A stretch of 64,000 bases of DNA from Streptomyces globosus (GCF_003325375.1 NZ_CP030862.1:2111501-2175500); one strand, 5' to 3'. Shown: positions 8,494-19,302, numbered from the stretch's first letter. The notes: generated from the sequence alone by a model not told the origin. Numbers and translations are program-made.

Positions 8494-9234
8494 CTACACG
8501 GCGTGGCCGCCGTCCACCGAGAACTCCGCTCCCGTCACGTAGCCGGCCTCCGGGCCCGCCAGGAACGACACGACGGCGGCCACCTCGTCCGGCGTGCCGA
8601 ACCGGCCGAGGGCCGTCGCCTCGCTCTGCGGGGCGGCGTACGGCCCGTCCGCCGGGTTCATGTCCGTGTCGACGGGGCCGGGGTGGACCAGGTTCGCGGT
8701 GATGCCCCGCCCGCCGAGCTCCCGGGCCAGGCCCTTCGTCAGGCCGGTCAGCGCCGCCTTGCTCATCGCGTACAGGGTGCCGCCCGGCGCGGTCACCCGC
8801 TGCACCAGGCAGCTGCCGACGGTGATGATGCGGCCCCCGGCCCCCATGCGGCCGGCCGCCGCCTGCGCCGTCACGAACGCGCCGCGCACGTTGACGGCGA
8901 GCACACGGTCCACGTCGGCCGCGGCCAGGTCCTCCAGCGGGCCGAGCACGCCGATCGCGGCGTTGTTGACCAGGACGTCGATCCGGCCCAGTCCGTCCAC
9001 GGCCGCCGCCACCGCTCCGGCCGCCTGCCCCGCGTCCCCGGCATCGGCGCGTACCGCCAGGGCGCGCCGGCCCATGGCCTCGATCCGGGCGGCGACTGCG
9101 GCGGCTGCGTCCGCCGACGCCCCGCTCACGTAGGTGAGGGCCACGTCCGCGCCGTCCTCCGCCAGGCGCAGCGCGGTCGCCGCCCCGATGCCCCGGCTGC
9201 CGCCCGTCACGAGGGCCACTCTGTTCGCGTTCAC
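8494..9234 (-). CDS. SDR-family NAD(P)-dependent oxidoreductase
   Basis: A 246-residue classical short-chain dehydrogenase. The cofactor motif GGSRGIG is at residues ~11-17, NNAAIG follows near residue 90, the catalytic Ser lies in ITVGSCLVQRV and the Tyr-Lys pair in LYAMSKAALTGL. The C terminus ends in VTGAEFSVDGGHAV, as in FabG-like 3-oxoacyl reductases. It begins at GTG 9234 with GGGAGGAAGG upstream. The substrate is unknown. A near-perfect 19-bp palindrome lies 27 bases upstream of its start, so a repressor probably controls it, but no regulator gene is adjacent. Confidence 0.9.
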   Translation of the reverse strand: MNANRVALVTGGSRGIGAATALRLAEDGADVALTYVSGASADAAAAVAARIEAMGRRALAVRADAGDAGQAAGAVAAAVDGLGRIDVLVNNAAIGVLGPLEDLAAADVDRVLAVNVRGAFVTAQAAAGRMGAGGRIITVGSCLVQRVTAPGGTLYAMSKAALTGLTKGLARELGGRGITANLVHPGPVDTDMNPADGPYAAPQSEATALGRFGTPDEVAAVVSFLAGPEAGYVTGAEFSVDGGHAV

Positions 9235-9261
9235 GGTGTTCCTTCCTCCCGCTGAATCGTT

Positions 9262-9280
9262 GACGCTTCAATGAAACGTC
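9262..9280. promoter_or_regulatory. 19-bp near-perfect palindrome, candidate operator
   Basis: GACGCTTCA-A-TGAAACGTC pairs eight of nine positions per arm around one central base. It sits between the divergent SDR and DHFR-like genes, nearer the SDR start. Size and symmetry suit a TetR- or MarR-type dimer site. Confidence 0.5.
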
Positions 9281-9404
9281 GCGGGGTGGGCGGGCGTCCG
9301 GCAGGAATCCGACCTGGAGTCCGTGCGTGCCGCACGGCCGCGCCCGGCGCGGGCGGGGACCCTGGTGCGGTGCAGGCGACACCGACCCGAAGGAGCGCCC
9401 GGCC

Positions 9405-10022
9405 ATGGCCAAGCTGACCCTGACCACCTTCCTCACCCTCGACGGCGTGATGCAGGCCCCGGGCGGGCCCGCCGAGGACCCCAGCGGCGGCTTCGAGTAC
9501 GGCGGCTGGCTGGTGCCCTACGCCGACGACGGCATGGCGCAGTTCATGACCGAGGTGTTCGACCGGGTCGGGGCCTTCCTCCTCGGCCGGCGGACCTACG
9601 ACATCTTCGCCGGGTACTGGCCGCAGGTCACCGACCCGGCGGACCCCATCGCCGGCCGGCTCAACACACTCCCCAAGTACGTGGCCTCGACCACCCTGGC
9701 CGACCCCCGGTGGGCCGGGACGACCGTCATCGACGGCGAGAACCTGCAGAGCGAGATCGTCCGCGTCAAGGACGCCCTCCCGGCCGACCGCGAACTCCAG
9801 GTGCACGGCAGCGGCATGCTGGCCCAGTGGCTGCTGGCCCGCGACCTCGTCGACGAGATGAACCTGCTCGTCTTCCCCGTCTACCTGGGGGCCGGCCGCC
9901 GGCTCTTCCCCCGCGGCGGCCTGCCGACCGCCTGCGAGCTCACCGCCTCCCGCACCACCGCCGCGGGCACCGCCATCCACACCTACCGCCGCACCGGCCG
10001 CGCCTCCTTCGGCACCTTCTGA
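9405..10022 (+). CDS. dihydrofolate reductase family protein (RibD C-terminal-like)
   Basis: A 205-residue cytoplasmic protein of the RibD_C/DHFR-like fold. The N terminus MAKLTLTTFLTLDGVMQAPG, the FLLGRRTYDIFAGYWP segment and the end LVFPVYLGAGRRLFP are characteristic. Members of this actinobacterial group are stand-alone NADPH-dependent reductases of unknown substrate and are generally not the folate enzyme. The start ATG 9405 sits behind AAGGAG at 9390-9395. It is divergent from the SDR gene with a palindromic site between, so the two may answer to one regulator. Confidence 0.85.
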   Translation: MAKLTLTTFLTLDGVMQAPGGPAEDPSGGFEYGGWLVPYADDGMAQFMTEVFDRVGAFLLGRRTYDIFAGYWPQVTDPADPIAGRLNTLPKYVASTTLADPRWAGTTVIDGENLQSEIVRVKDALPADRELQVHGSGMLAQWLLARDLVDEMNLLVFPVYLGAGRRLFPRGGLPTACELTASRTTAAGTAIHTYRRTGRASFGTF

Positions 10023-10109
10023 CCCGCCCCCGCCGCGGCGCCGCAACGCCCGCACAGTGGCCGGAAACGGGCGGGCCCGCGGATCAGCCCCCGCCGTACG
10101 CTGGGCCGC

Positions 10110-11297
10110 ATGCCCCAACCGGACATCAGCGGAAACGCCCCGGACTTCCAGGCCGACCCCTACTCCTTCTACGCGGCGCTGCGGGCGCGGGGCCCGGTCC
10201 ACCGCATCGCCGCATCCTCGGACGCGTACGAACCGGCCTGGATCGTCGTCGGCCACGAGGAGGCCCGGCAGGCCCTCACCCACCCCGGCCTCGCCAAGGA
10301 CTGGCGCGAGCGCCTGCCGGACGTCCCGCACACCGCCGCCAACCTCAACATGCTGGAGTCCGACCCGCCGCAGCACACCCGGCTGCGCCGCCTGGTCGCC
10401 CGCGAGTTCACCGCCCGCCGCGTCGAGGCGCTCCGCCCCCGGGTCCGGGAGGTCACCGACGGGCTGCTCGACGCCATGGCGGCCCGCCCGCAGCGCAGCG
10501 CCGACCTCGTGCAGGCCCTCGCCTTCCCGCTGCCGATGACCGTCATCTGCGAACTGCTCGGCGTGCCCGGCCTCGACCGGGAGCGGTTCGGCCACTGGTC
10601 CAAGGCGGTCGTCTCCCCGCCCTCCGGCGCCCCCGACACCGCCGCCCACCGGCAGCTGAGCCTCTACCTCGCCGAGCTCGTCGAGGCCAAGGCCCAGGAG
10701 CCCGGCCAGGACCTGCTCTCCGCCCTCATCCGCACCCGCGACGAGGACGGAGACTCCCTCTCCCCGGACGAGCTGATCGGCATGGCCTTCCTGCTGCTGA
10801 TCGCCGGCCACGAGACCACCGTCAACCTCATCTGCAACGGCGTCCGGGCCCTGCTCGCCCACCCCGCCCAGCTCGCCGCGCTCCGCGCCGACCCGGACGG
10901 GCTCCTCGACGGGGCCGTCGAGGAGATGCTGCGCCACGAGGGCCCCGTGCAGAACGCCACCTACCGGCATGCCCGCGAGGACGTGGAGATCGGGACCACC
11001 CTCATCCCCGCCGGATCCACCGTCCTCGTCTCGCTCGCCGCAGCAGACCGCGACCCGGCCCGCTACGCCGACCCCGACACCTTCGACATTCGGCGCGCAC
11101 CCCAGGGCCACCTGGCCTTCGGCCACGGACTGCACTTCTGCCTCGGCGCCCCGCTCGCCCGGCTGGAGGGACGCACCGCCCTGCGCGGCCTGCTGGAGCG
11201 CTTCCCGACCCTGGCCGAGGACCCCGGCGCCGGCCCGCCCGCCTGGGTCCGCGGCAGCCTCATGCGGGGAGTGACCCGGCTCCCGGTGCGCTGGTAG
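10110..11297 (+). CDS. cytochrome P450 (CYP107/105-like)
   Basis: A 395-residue soluble bacterial P450. The I-helix oxygen-activation motif is AGHETT, the K-helix ExxR is in VEEMLRHEGPV, and the haem loop FGHGLHFCLGAPLAR holds the axial Cys. HTRLRRLVAREFTARRVE is the usual C-helix region. It needs a ferredoxin and reductase, neither of which is encoded nearby, and no biosynthetic cluster surrounds it, so the substrate is unknown. No ribosome site is evident before ATG 10110, and a leaderless transcript is possible. It converges on the Gfo/Idh/MocA gene. Confidence 0.92.
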   Translation: MPQPDISGNAPDFQADPYSFYAALRARGPVHRIAASSDAYEPAWIVVGHEEARQALTHPGLAKDWRERLPDVPHTAANLNMLESDPPQHTRLRRLVAREFTARRVEALRPRVREVTDGLLDAMAARPQRSADLVQALAFPLPMTVICELLGVPGLDRERFGHWSKAVVSPPSGAPDTAAHRQLSLYLAELVEAKAQEPGQDLLSALIRTRDEDGDSLSPDELIGMAFLLLIAGHETTVNLICNGVRALLAHPAQLAALRADPDGLLDGAVEEMLRHEGPVQNATYRHAREDVEIGTTLIPAGSTVLVSLAAADRDPARYADPDTFDIRRAPQGHLAFGHGLHFCLGAPLARLEGRTALRGLLERFPTLAEDPGAGPPAWVRGSLMRGVTRLPVRW

Positions 11298-11354
11298 CCG
11301 CGGACCGTGCCCCGCCACCCGCGGCAGCCGCAGCCCGCGCCGGCGCCCGGCCGC

Positions 11355-12359
11355 TCACAGGCCGGGCAGCTCCGCCAGGTCCACCGGGCGCCGCTCCCGC
11401 CGCGAGAGTTCGCACGCCTCGGCGACCCGGAGCGCGGCCAGCGCCTCCCGGCCGTCGCAGGGGTTCGGCCCCTCGCCGCGCACGAGCCGGACGAATGCGG
11501 CCAGCTCCGCCTCGTACGCGGGGGCGAACCGCTCCAGGAAGCCCGTCCACGGCTTCGCCGCCGGCGGCGGGCCGTGCGGCTCCGTCGACGCGATCGGGGT
11601 GCGGTCGTCCAGCCCGGAGGAGACCTGGTCGAGCTCCCCGGCCAGCTCCATCCGGACGTCGTACCCCGCCCCGTTGCAGCGGGTCCCCGTACAGGTCACG
11701 AGCGTGGAGTCGTCCAGGACGAGCACCGCCGCGGCCGTGTCCACATCACCGGTCTCGCGGAACACCGGCGGGCCCGCGTCCGAGCCCGCCGCGTACACGT
11801 GCGCCACCTCCCGGCCGGTGACCCAGCGCACCATGTCGAAGTCGTGCACCAGGCAGTCCCGGAACAGCCCGCCCGACGTCGCCAGGTACGGCGCGGGCGG
11901 CGGCTGCGGATCGGCCGTCATCGTCCGTACGGTGTGCAGCCGGCCCAGCGCACCCGAGCGGACCAGCTCCCGCGCGGTGCGGTACCCGGCGTCGAAGCGG
12001 CGCATGAACCCCAGCTGGAGCACCCCGCCCGCGGCCTCCACCTCCCGCAGCACCGACAGCGTCCGGGCCAGGTCCGAGGCCAGCGGCTTCTCGCAGAACA
12101 CCGGCAGCCCGCCCCGCACGGCCCGCACCACCAGCTCCGCGTGCGCGTCGGTGGCGCTGGAGACGACCACCGCGTCCACGCCCCAGGTGAACACCTGGTC
12201 CACGGAGGGGGCGGCCGTCGCGCCCAGCCGCTCGGCCAGCCGCGCGGCCCGCCCCGGATCGGCGTCGGCCAGCAGCAGCGAGCCGGCGTCCGGGTGGCGG
12301 GCCAGAGCCGCGGCGTGGAAGGACCCGATGCGGCCCGTTCCGATCAGCCCGATGCGCAT
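11355..12359 (-). CDS. Gfo/Idh/MocA oxidoreductase (inositol 2-dehydrogenase-like)
   Basis: A 334-residue NAD(P)-dependent dehydrogenase. A Rossmann motif GLIGTGRIGSFHAAAL opens the protein, the FCEKPLASD motif holds the conserved Lys, and a GGLFRDCLVHDFDMVRWV segment holds the Asp-x3-His-type catalytic residues of myo-inositol 2-dehydrogenase relatives. The start is taken at ATG 12359 because homology-like sequence begins there. It is divergent from a CUT2 sugar transporter operon, so the two probably handle one carbohydrate, such as inositol or a sugar. The exact substrate is not readable. Confidence 0.85.
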   Translation of the reverse strand: MRIGLIGTGRIGSFHAAALARHPDAGSLLLADADPGRAARLAERLGATAAPSVDQVFTWGVDAVVVSSATDAHAELVVRAVRGGLPVFCEKPLASDLARTLSVLREVEAAGGVLQLGFMRRFDAGYRTARELVRSGALGRLHTVRTMTADPQPPPAPYLATSGGLFRDCLVHDFDMVRWVTGREVAHVYAAGSDAGPPVFRETGDVDTAAAVLVLDDSTLVTCTGTRCNGAGYDVRMELAGELDQVSSGLDDRTPIASTEPHGPPPAAKPWTGFLERFAPAYEAELAAFVRLVRGEGPNPCDGREALAALRVAEACELSRRERRPVDLAELPGL

Positions 12360-12556
12360 GCACTCAACCTGGACCGCGGCGGCGGTGCTGTCAATCCGCC
12401 TGCGGGCACCCGGGCCTGCCCGGATCGCCGGGACGCCCCCGATGGCCGCACATGGTGCACTGTGGCGGATACTGGGCGGCTGGAACCGGAATGACCGCTT
12501 TGACATCAGCGGACCGCGGAAGACGAAGACACCGCACGAAGGAAGGGCACGGCAAC

Positions 12557-13567
12557 GTGGCAAGGGTCGGGACAGGGGTACGCGTCGTCGGCGCCGTGCT
12601 CGCGGCGGTACTGGGGGCCTCCCTCGCGGGCTGCAGCAGCACGGGCGGCAAGCGCGCCGAGGATCGCGCCAAGGCCGCGGCGGCGGGCCGGCCCGCCGTG
12701 TCCACCCCCCGCTGGACCTTCGCGATGGTCACGCACGCGGGGGACGGCGACACCTTCTGGGACATCGTCCAGAAGGGCGCCAAGGAGGCCGCGGCGAAGG
12801 ACAACATCAACTTCGTCTACTCGCACGACGACCAGGCGCAGCAGCAGGCCCTGCTCGTGCAGAACGCCATCGACCAGAAGGCCGACGGCATCATCGTCAG
12901 CCTCGCCAAGCCGGAGGCGCTCAAGGACGTCGTCGCCAAGGCCGTCAAGGCCGGCATCCCGGTCGTCACCGTCAACTCCGGATCCGCCCAGTCGGCCGAG
13001 TACGGCGCGCTCACCCACATCGGCCAGGACGAGCAGGTCGCCGGCGAGGCCGTCGGCGCCGAGCTGACCCGCCGCGGCCGCACGAAGGCGGTCTGCGTCC
13101 TGCACGAGCAGGGCAACGTCGGGCACGAGCAGCGGTGCGCCGGGGCGAAGAAGACCTTCGGCGGCACCATGGAGAACCTCTACGTCGAGGGCACCAACAT
13201 GCCGTCCGTCCAGGCGGCCGTCCAGGCCAAGCTGCAGGCCGACCCGTCCGTGGACGCGGTCCTCACCCTCGGCGCGCCGTTCGCGGCGACCGCCGTGAAG
13301 GCGAAGGAGGCGGCGGGCAGCAAGGCCGAGGTCGACACCTTCGACCTCAACGCCGCGGTCGCCCGCGACCTGAAGTCCGGCGTCCTCGGCTTCGCCGTCG
13401 ACCAGCAGCCCTACCTCCAGGGCTACCAGGCGGTCGACCTGCTGTGGCTCTACCGCTACAACGCCGACGTGCTCGGCGGCGGCCGCCCGGTCCTGACCGG
13501 TCCGCAGATCGTCACCGCCGCCGAGGCCGCCGCGCTGGAGGAGTACATCAAGCGGGGCACCCGGTGA
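12557..13567 (+). CDS. sugar ABC transporter substrate-binding lipoprotein (CUT2)
   Basis: A 336-residue periplasmic-binding-protein-like lipoprotein anchored outside the membrane. The signal peptide ends in the lipobox LAGC ([12 protein letters not shown]). The mature part has the two-lobed fold of the ribose/galactose binders: [20 protein letters not shown], then [25 protein letters not shown], and a hinge near [15 protein letters not shown]. The start GTG 12557 has AAGGAAGGG upstream. It is the first gene of an operon in which every junction overlaps by four bases. It delivers a monosaccharide or polyol to the permease; the identity is unknown. Confidence 0.92.
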   Translation: MARVGTGVRVVGAVLAAVLGASLAGCSSTGGKRAEDRAKAAAAGRPAVSTPRWTFAMVTHAGDGDTFWDIVQKGAKEAAAKDNINFVYSHDDQAQQQALLVQNAIDQKADGIIVSLAKPEALKDVVAKAVKAGIPVVTVNSGSAQSAEYGALTHIGQDEQVAGEAVGAELTRRGRTKAVCVLHEQGNVGHEQRCAGAKKTFGGTMENLYVEGTNMPSVQAAVQAKLQADPSVDAVLTLGAPFAATAVKAKEAAGSKAEVDTFDLNAAVARDLKSGVLGFAVDQQPYLQGYQAVDLLWLYRYNADVLGGGRPVLTGPQIVTAAEAAALEEYIKRGTR

Positions 13568-14624
13568 CCGCCCCCGCCCCCGCCCCTGCCCCGGCGCCCG
13601 CGCCTGGCGCGCCCGCCGACGAGCGGCTCGCGCCCGTCCCGCTGCTGCGCCGCCTGCTCGGCCGGCCCGAGCTGGGCGCCGTCGTCGGAGCCGCGGCCGT
13701 CTTCCTCTTCTTCTCCCTCGCCGCCGACAGCTTCCTGCGCGCGTCCAGCCTGAGCACCGTCCTGTACTCGGCGTCCACCCTCGGCATCATGGCCGTCCCC
13801 GTGGCCCTGCTGATGATCGGCGGCGAGTTCGACCTCTCCGCCGGCGTGATGGTCACCACCTCGGCCCTGGTCAGCTCGATGTTCAGCTACCAGATGACCG
13901 CCAACGTGTGGGTCGGCGTCCTCGTCTCGCTGCTGGTCACCCTCGCGCTCGGCTTCTTCAACGGCTACATGCTGACCCGCACCAAGCTGCCGAGCTTCAT
14001 CATCACCCTCGGCACCTTCCTGATGCTGACCGGCCTGAACCTCGGCTTCACCAAGCTGATCACCGGCACCGTCTCCACCAAGAGCATCGCCGACATGGAG
14101 GGCTTCCCCTCCGCGCAGGCGCTCTTCGCCTCCCAGTGGACCCTCGGCCCCGTCACCCTCAAGGTCACCGTCCTGTGGTGGGCCGCCCTCGTCGCCCTCG
14201 CCACCTGGATCCTGCTGCGCACCCGCGCCGGGAACTGGATCTTCGCGGTGGGCGGCGGCGCCGACGCGGCCCGCGCCGTCGGCGTCCCCGTCGTCCGGAC
14301 CCGCATCGGCCTCTACATGGGCGTCGCCCTCTGCGCCTGGATCTCCGGACAGCACATCCTGTTCTCGTACGACGTCGTCCAGTCCGGCGAGGGCGTCGGC
14401 AACGAGTTCCTCTACATCATCGCGGCCGTCATCGGCGGCTGCCTGATGACCGGCGGCTACGGCTCCGCCATCGGCGCGGCCGTGGGCGCCCTCATCTTCG
14501 GCATGACCAGCAACGGCATCGTGTACGCCCAGTGGAACCCCGACTGGTTCAAGTTCTTCCTCGGCGCGATGCTCCTGCTGGCCGCGCTGCTCAACGCATG
14601 GGTCCGCAAGCGGGCGGAGGCGAA

Positions 14625-14628
<4 letters not shown>
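13564..14628 (+). CDS. sugar ABC transporter permease (CUT2, RbsC-like)
   Basis: A 354-residue integral membrane permease of the ribose/xylose/inositol family (BPD_transp_2). After an Ala-Pro repeat lead come about nine to ten hydrophobic segments, including [20 protein letters not shown], the glycine-rich signature of this family, and [17 protein letters not shown] conserved late loop is [20 protein letters not shown]. Its GTG overlaps the stop of the binding-protein gene in GTGA, so the genes are coupled. It works with the single-domain ATPase that follows. Confidence 0.92.
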
Positions 14629-15472
<844 letters not shown>

Positions 15473-15476
<4 letters not shown>

Positions 15477-16636
15477 GCACGTACCGGGACTTCACGCTCA
15501 CCCACCGAGGGTCGGCGCGGGGCACCGTCCTGCGGACCATCGGGTCCCGTGAGCGCCGGTCGCACCTGACCGCCCCCCGCGTCCCCACCGTCGGCATCGA
15601 CATCGGCGGCACCAAGGTCATGGCGGGCGTCGTCGACGCCGACGGCGTGATCCTGGAGAAGATCCGCACCGAGACCCCCGACAAGTCCAAGAGCCCCAAG
15701 GTCGTCGAGGACACCATCGTCGAGCTCGTCCTCGACCTCTCCGACCGCCACGACGTCCACGCCGTCGGCATCGGCGCGGCCGGCTGGGTCGACGCCGACC
15801 GCTCCCGCGTCCTCTTCGCCCCCCACCTGGCCTGGCGCGACGAGCCGCTGCGCGACGCCCTCCAGTCCCGCCTCGCCGTCCCCGTCATGGTCGACAACGA
15901 CGCCAACACCGCCGCCTGGGCCGAGTGGCGCTTCGGAGCCGGCCGCGGCGAGGACAACCTCGTCATGATCACGCTCGGCACCGGCATCGGCGGCGCGATC
16001 CTGGAGGGCGGCCAGGTCAAGCGCGGCCGGTACGGGGTCGCCGGCGAGTTCGGCCACATGCAGGTCGTCCCCGGCGGCCACCGCTGCCCCTGCGGCAACC
16101 GCGGCTGCTGGGAGCAGTACAGCTCCGGCAACGCCCTGGTCCGCGAGGCCCGCGAGCTCGCCGCCGCCGACTCCCCGGTGGCGTACGGCATCATCGCCCG
16201 CGTCGGCGGCAACATCCAGGAGATCACCGGCCCGCTCATCACCGAGCTCGCCCGCGAGGGCGACGCCATGTGCATCGAGCTCCTCCAGGACATCGGCCAG
16301 TGGCTCGGCGTCGGCATCGCCAACCTCGCCGCCGCCCTCGACCCCTCCTGCTTCGTCATCGGCGGAGGCGTCAGCGCCGCCGACGACCTGCTGATCGGCC
16401 CCGCCCGGGACGCCTTCCGCAGGCACCTGACCGGGCGCGGCTACCGGCCCGAGGCCCGCATCGCCAAGGCCCAGCTCGGCCCCGAGGCCGGCATGGTCGG
16501 AGCCGCCGACCTCGCCCGGCTCGTCGCCCGCCGCTTCCGCCGCGCCACCCGCCGGCGCGTCGAGCGGTACGAGCGCTACGCGCAGCTCGGCCGCCGCAAG
16601 ACCCCCGGCCCCGACGACCAGGACGACACGCAGTGA
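15473..16636 (+). CDS. ROK-family sugar kinase (glucokinase-like)
   Basis: A 387-residue ROK kinase expected to phosphorylate the sugar imported by the preceding transporter. An N-terminal extension of ~37 residues precedes the phosphate-binding motif [13 protein letters not shown]. The catalytic Asp is in [15 protein letters not shown], a second glycine loop is [11 protein letters not shown], and the zinc cluster is [13 protein letters not shown]. There is no helix-turn-helix, so it is a kinase rather than a NagC/XylR-type repressor. It starts in ATGA overlap with the ATPase gene. Sugar specificity cannot be stated. Confidence 0.92.
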
Positions 16637-17220
16637 CACCGCCCACCCTGCCCCGCCAGGCGCCCGCCCCCGACGAGAGCGGCGCACCGCCCCCCGCGGA
16701 GGACCGCAAGCACGTCGTCCGGCGCCGCTGGATCACGGCCCTGATCATCCTGCTGCTGATCGGCGTCCCCGCCGGCTACCTCGCCGTCTCCGCGCAGCAG
16801 AGCCGCGAGAGCGGCCGCGACAAGGCCGCCAAGGTCGGCGCCACGAAGGTCCGGCCCGCCTGGCCCTCGCGGGTGCAGCGCAGCATCTACGACGTGCCCA
16901 TCCCCCAGAAGGCCTGGAAGGTCGGCTTCCTGGAGACGAACAACTGGCACACCAGCCGGCTGTACGTGCAGTTCGCCGTCACCCCCGCCGACCTGGACGG
17001 CTTCCTCGCCGACCTCGGCACCAGCCGCGCCGAGCTGACCCGCGGCGTGGCGATCGACGCGCACGACACGGCCGTCTCGGGCTGGAACTGGAAACCGCAC
17101 AGGACCTGGTACGGGACCACCCTGGAGCAGCCCGCCCCCCGTCCCACCCGCGACGTGACCGTCGACCTCACCGACCCGGCCAAGCCGAGCGTCTACGTCG
17201 TCTCGACCGCGGTCCCGTAG
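16633..17220 (+). CDS. single-pass membrane protein of unknown function, last gene of sugar operon
   Basis: A 195-residue protein I do not recognise as a named family. Residues 1-35 are Pro-rich then basic (RKHVVRRRW), residues ~36-55 are one membrane span (ALIILLLIGVPAGYLAV), and the rest is predicted outside the cell, with aromatic-rich strands such as WNWKPHRTWYGTTLEQP. It overlaps the kinase stop by four bases (GTGA), so it belongs to the transporter operon. Co-translation suggests a role in sugar uptake or in the envelope state linked to it. Confidence 0.75.
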   Translation: MTPPTLPRQAPAPDESGAPPPAEDRKHVVRRRWITALIILLLIGVPAGYLAVSAQQSRESGRDKAAKVGATKVRPAWPSRVQRSIYDVPIPQKAWKVGFLETNNWHTSRLYVQFAVTPADLDGFLADLGTSRAELTRGVAIDAHDTAVSGWNWKPHRTWYGTTLEQPAPRPTRDVTVDLTDPAKPSVYVVSTAVP

Positions 17221-17267
17221 GGCCGCGGCAGGCGGCCCCCGCCCGGTCACGGCACTAGCCTGGGATC

Positions 17268-17900
17268 ATGAAGCTCACCAAGCGGCTGCACTCCTGCGTC
17301 CAGCTCGAAAAGGACGGGCGCGTCCTCGTCATCGACCCGGGTGCCTTCAGCGAGCCCGACGCCGGCCTGGGCGCGGACGCCCTGCTCGTCACGCACGAGC
17401 ACCCCGACCACTTCGACGAGGGCCGACTGCGGGCCGCCCTCGACGCGAACCCCGCCGCCGCCCTGTGGACGCTGCGCAGCGTCGCCGAGCGGCTCGCCCC
17501 CGCCTACCCCGGCCGGGTCCACACCGTCGGGCACGGCGACGCCTTCACCGCGGCCGGGTTCGACGTCCAGGTGCACGGCGAGCTGCACGCCGTGATCCAC
17601 CCCGACATCCCGCGGATCACGAACGTCGGCTACCTCGTGGAGGGTTCGCTGTTCCACCCCGGCGACGCCCTCACCGTGCCCGGGGTGCCCGTCGAGACGC
17701 TGATGGTGCCGGTGCACGCGCCGTGGAACAAGGTGTCCGAGGTGATCGACTACCTGCGCGAGGTGGGGCCGCGCCGGGCCATCGACATCCACGACGTCTA
17801 CCTCGCCGACATCGCCCGGCCGATCTACGACACGGCCCTCGGGAACCTCGGCCGCACCGACCACGGGCGGCTCGCCGCGGGCGAGGCCACCGAGGTGTGA
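17268..17900 (+). CDS. MBL-fold metallohydrolase (UlaG-like)
   Basis: A 210-residue metallo-beta-lactamase-fold hydrolase. The metal motif THEHPDHFD (HxHxDH) is at residues ~43-51, with further ligand candidates in LFHPGDAL and AIDIHDVYLAD. The small size and lack of extra domains place it with the UlaG/YtnP-like actinobacterial group; the substrate is unknown. It starts at ATG 17268 and stands upstream of exonuclease III with an 80-base gap, so the two may be transcribed together. Confidence 0.85.
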   Translation: MKLTKRLHSCVQLEKDGRVLVIDPGAFSEPDAGLGADALLVTHEHPDHFDEGRLRAALDANPAAALWTLRSVAERLAPAYPGRVHTVGHGDAFTAAGFDVQVHGELHAVIHPDIPRITNVGYLVEGSLFHPGDALTVPGVPVETLMVPVHAPWNKVSEVIDYLREVGPRRAIDIHDVYLADIARPIYDTALGNLGRTDHGRLAAGEATEV

Positions 17901-17980
17901 CGGCCCCCGCAGGCCGCCGCCCCGGCGCCGGCACGGCCGGTGCCGGACGGCTGTCGGCACCGGGCGGTAGGTTGGGACGC

Positions 17981-18766
17981 ATGCGTATCGCCACGTTCAA
18001 CGTCAACTCCATCACCGCCCGGCTGCCCCGCCTGCTGGCCTGGCTGGAGAGCTCCGGCACCGATGTCCTGTGCGTGCAGGAGGCCAAGTGCTCCGACGCG
18101 CAGTTCCCGCACGACGCGCTGCGCGAGCTCGGCTACGAGTCTGCCGTCAACGCCACCGGCAGGTGGAACGGCGTCGCCCTGCTCTCCAGGGTCGGCCTGG
18201 AGGACGTGGTCAAGGGCCTGCCCGGCGGACCGGACTACGAGGGCGTCCAGGAGCCCCGGGCCATCTCCGCGACCTGCGGCGGGGTCCGCCTGTGGTCGGT
18301 GTACGTGCCCAACGGCCGCGAGGTCGAGCACGACCACTACGGCTACAAGCTGGAGTGGTTCCGGGCGCTGTCCGAGGCCGTCGCCGAGGACGCCGCCGGC
18401 CCGCGCCCCTTCGCCGTGCTCGGCGACTTCAACGTGGCCCCCACCGACGAGGACGTCTACGACCCCGCCGTCTTCGCCGGCCTCACCCATGTCACCCCCG
18501 CCGAGCGGGCCGCGCTGGAGGCACTGCGCGCCGCCGGCCTGTCCGACGTGGTGCCGCGGCCCCTCAAGTACGACCGCCCCTACACGTACTGGGACTACCG
18601 CCAGCTCGCCTTCCCGAAGAACCGCGGCATGCGCATCGACCTCGTCTACGGGAACGCGCCGTTCGCCAAGGCCGTCACCGACGCGTACGTCGACCGCGAG
18701 GAGCGCAAGGGCAAGGGCGCCTCCGACCACGCGCCCGTCGTCGTGGACCTCGACCTGGACGCCTGA
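17981..18766 (+). CDS. xth: exodeoxyribonuclease III
   Basis: A 261-residue AP endonuclease/3'-5' exonuclease for base-excision repair. Active-site motifs of the EEP fold appear in order: TFNVNSI, LCVQEAKCSD (metal-binding Glu), YVPNGREVEHDHYGYK (Tyr), VLGDFNVAPTDEDVYD (catalytic Asp-Asn), RGMRIDLVYG and the final ASDHAPVVVDL (Asp-His). The length matches the family. The start at ATG 17981 is set by homology, since the N-terminal strand begins there; no strong ribosome site is visible. Confidence 0.95.
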   Translation: MRIATFNVNSITARLPRLLAWLESSGTDVLCVQEAKCSDAQFPHDALRELGYESAVNATGRWNGVALLSRVGLEDVVKGLPGGPDYEGVQEPRAISATCGGVRLWSVYVPNGREVEHDHYGYKLEWFRALSEAVAEDAAGPRPFAVLGDFNVAPTDEDVYDPAVFAGLTHVTPAERAALEALRAAGLSDVVPRPLKYDRPYTYWDYRQLAFPKNRGMRIDLVYGNAPFAKAVTDAYVDREERKGKGASDHAPVVVDLDLDA

Positions 18767-18840
18767 CGGCCGGCCCGCGGCCGCAGGAATACAGGCGCGC
18801 CCTGTGGCCCGCGGGGCCCCTTGGTGCCACGCTGTTCGGT

Positions 18841-19293
18841 ATGGACATGCCCTTTCTGGCCCACTGGCGCAACCGGAGCGACACGCAGCGGGGCGCGGGT
18901 CTCGCCGCCGCGGTGGCGGAGGACCCGGCGGGCGTCGGCGAGCTGTTCGCGGAGTGCGAGGTGCTGAGCGTCCACGCGCGGGCGGCCGGGCTGGAACTCG
19001 ACGGCACCCCGGCCTCCTTGGAGGCGCTGGACCAGCTGATGCCGCGCTGGCGCAGGGAGCCCGAGGTGGTGCCCTGGCTCGGCAACGACGCGGGCTTCTA
19101 CCTCGGGACGGTGATCATCCGGACCTGCCCGGGGGCCCGCTGGCAGGTCTGGCCGAACGGCCAGCCGGTGGTCCGCCTCGCCTCGGGCCGCGAGCTGAAC
19201 GTCATCGAGTCGGGGGTGTCCTGGGCGATGACCGGCTCGCCGGAGCTGTCCCAGGCGTACGCGGAGGCCTCGGAGGGCGCCGAGGGCCGCTAG
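18841..19293 (+). CDS. small conserved actinobacterial protein, probably DUF6278-like
   Basis: A 150-residue soluble protein. It resembles a Streptomyces family of unknown function (DUF6278, from memory): an N terminus MDMPFLAHWR, a central LDQLMPRWRREPEVVPWLGN and a C-terminal half with GARWQVWPNGQPVVRLASG. No catalytic motif or membrane span is apparent. It lies 74 bases after exonuclease III and converges on the S15 hydrolase gene, with a strong hairpin between them. Confidence 0.7.
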   Translation: MDMPFLAHWRNRSDTQRGAGLAAAVAEDPAGVGELFAECEVLSVHARAAGLELDGTPASLEALDQLMPRWRREPEVVPWLGNDAGFYLGTVIIRTCPGARWQVWPNGQPVVRLASGRELNVIESGVSWAMTGSPELSQAYAEASEGAEGR

Positions 19294-19302
19294 CGGCCCG
19301 TC

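Noticed and set aside
9231..11318. 695-residue minus-strand frame across the DHFR-like and P450 genes
   Set aside because: It crosses two well-supported genes and its text has no family features.
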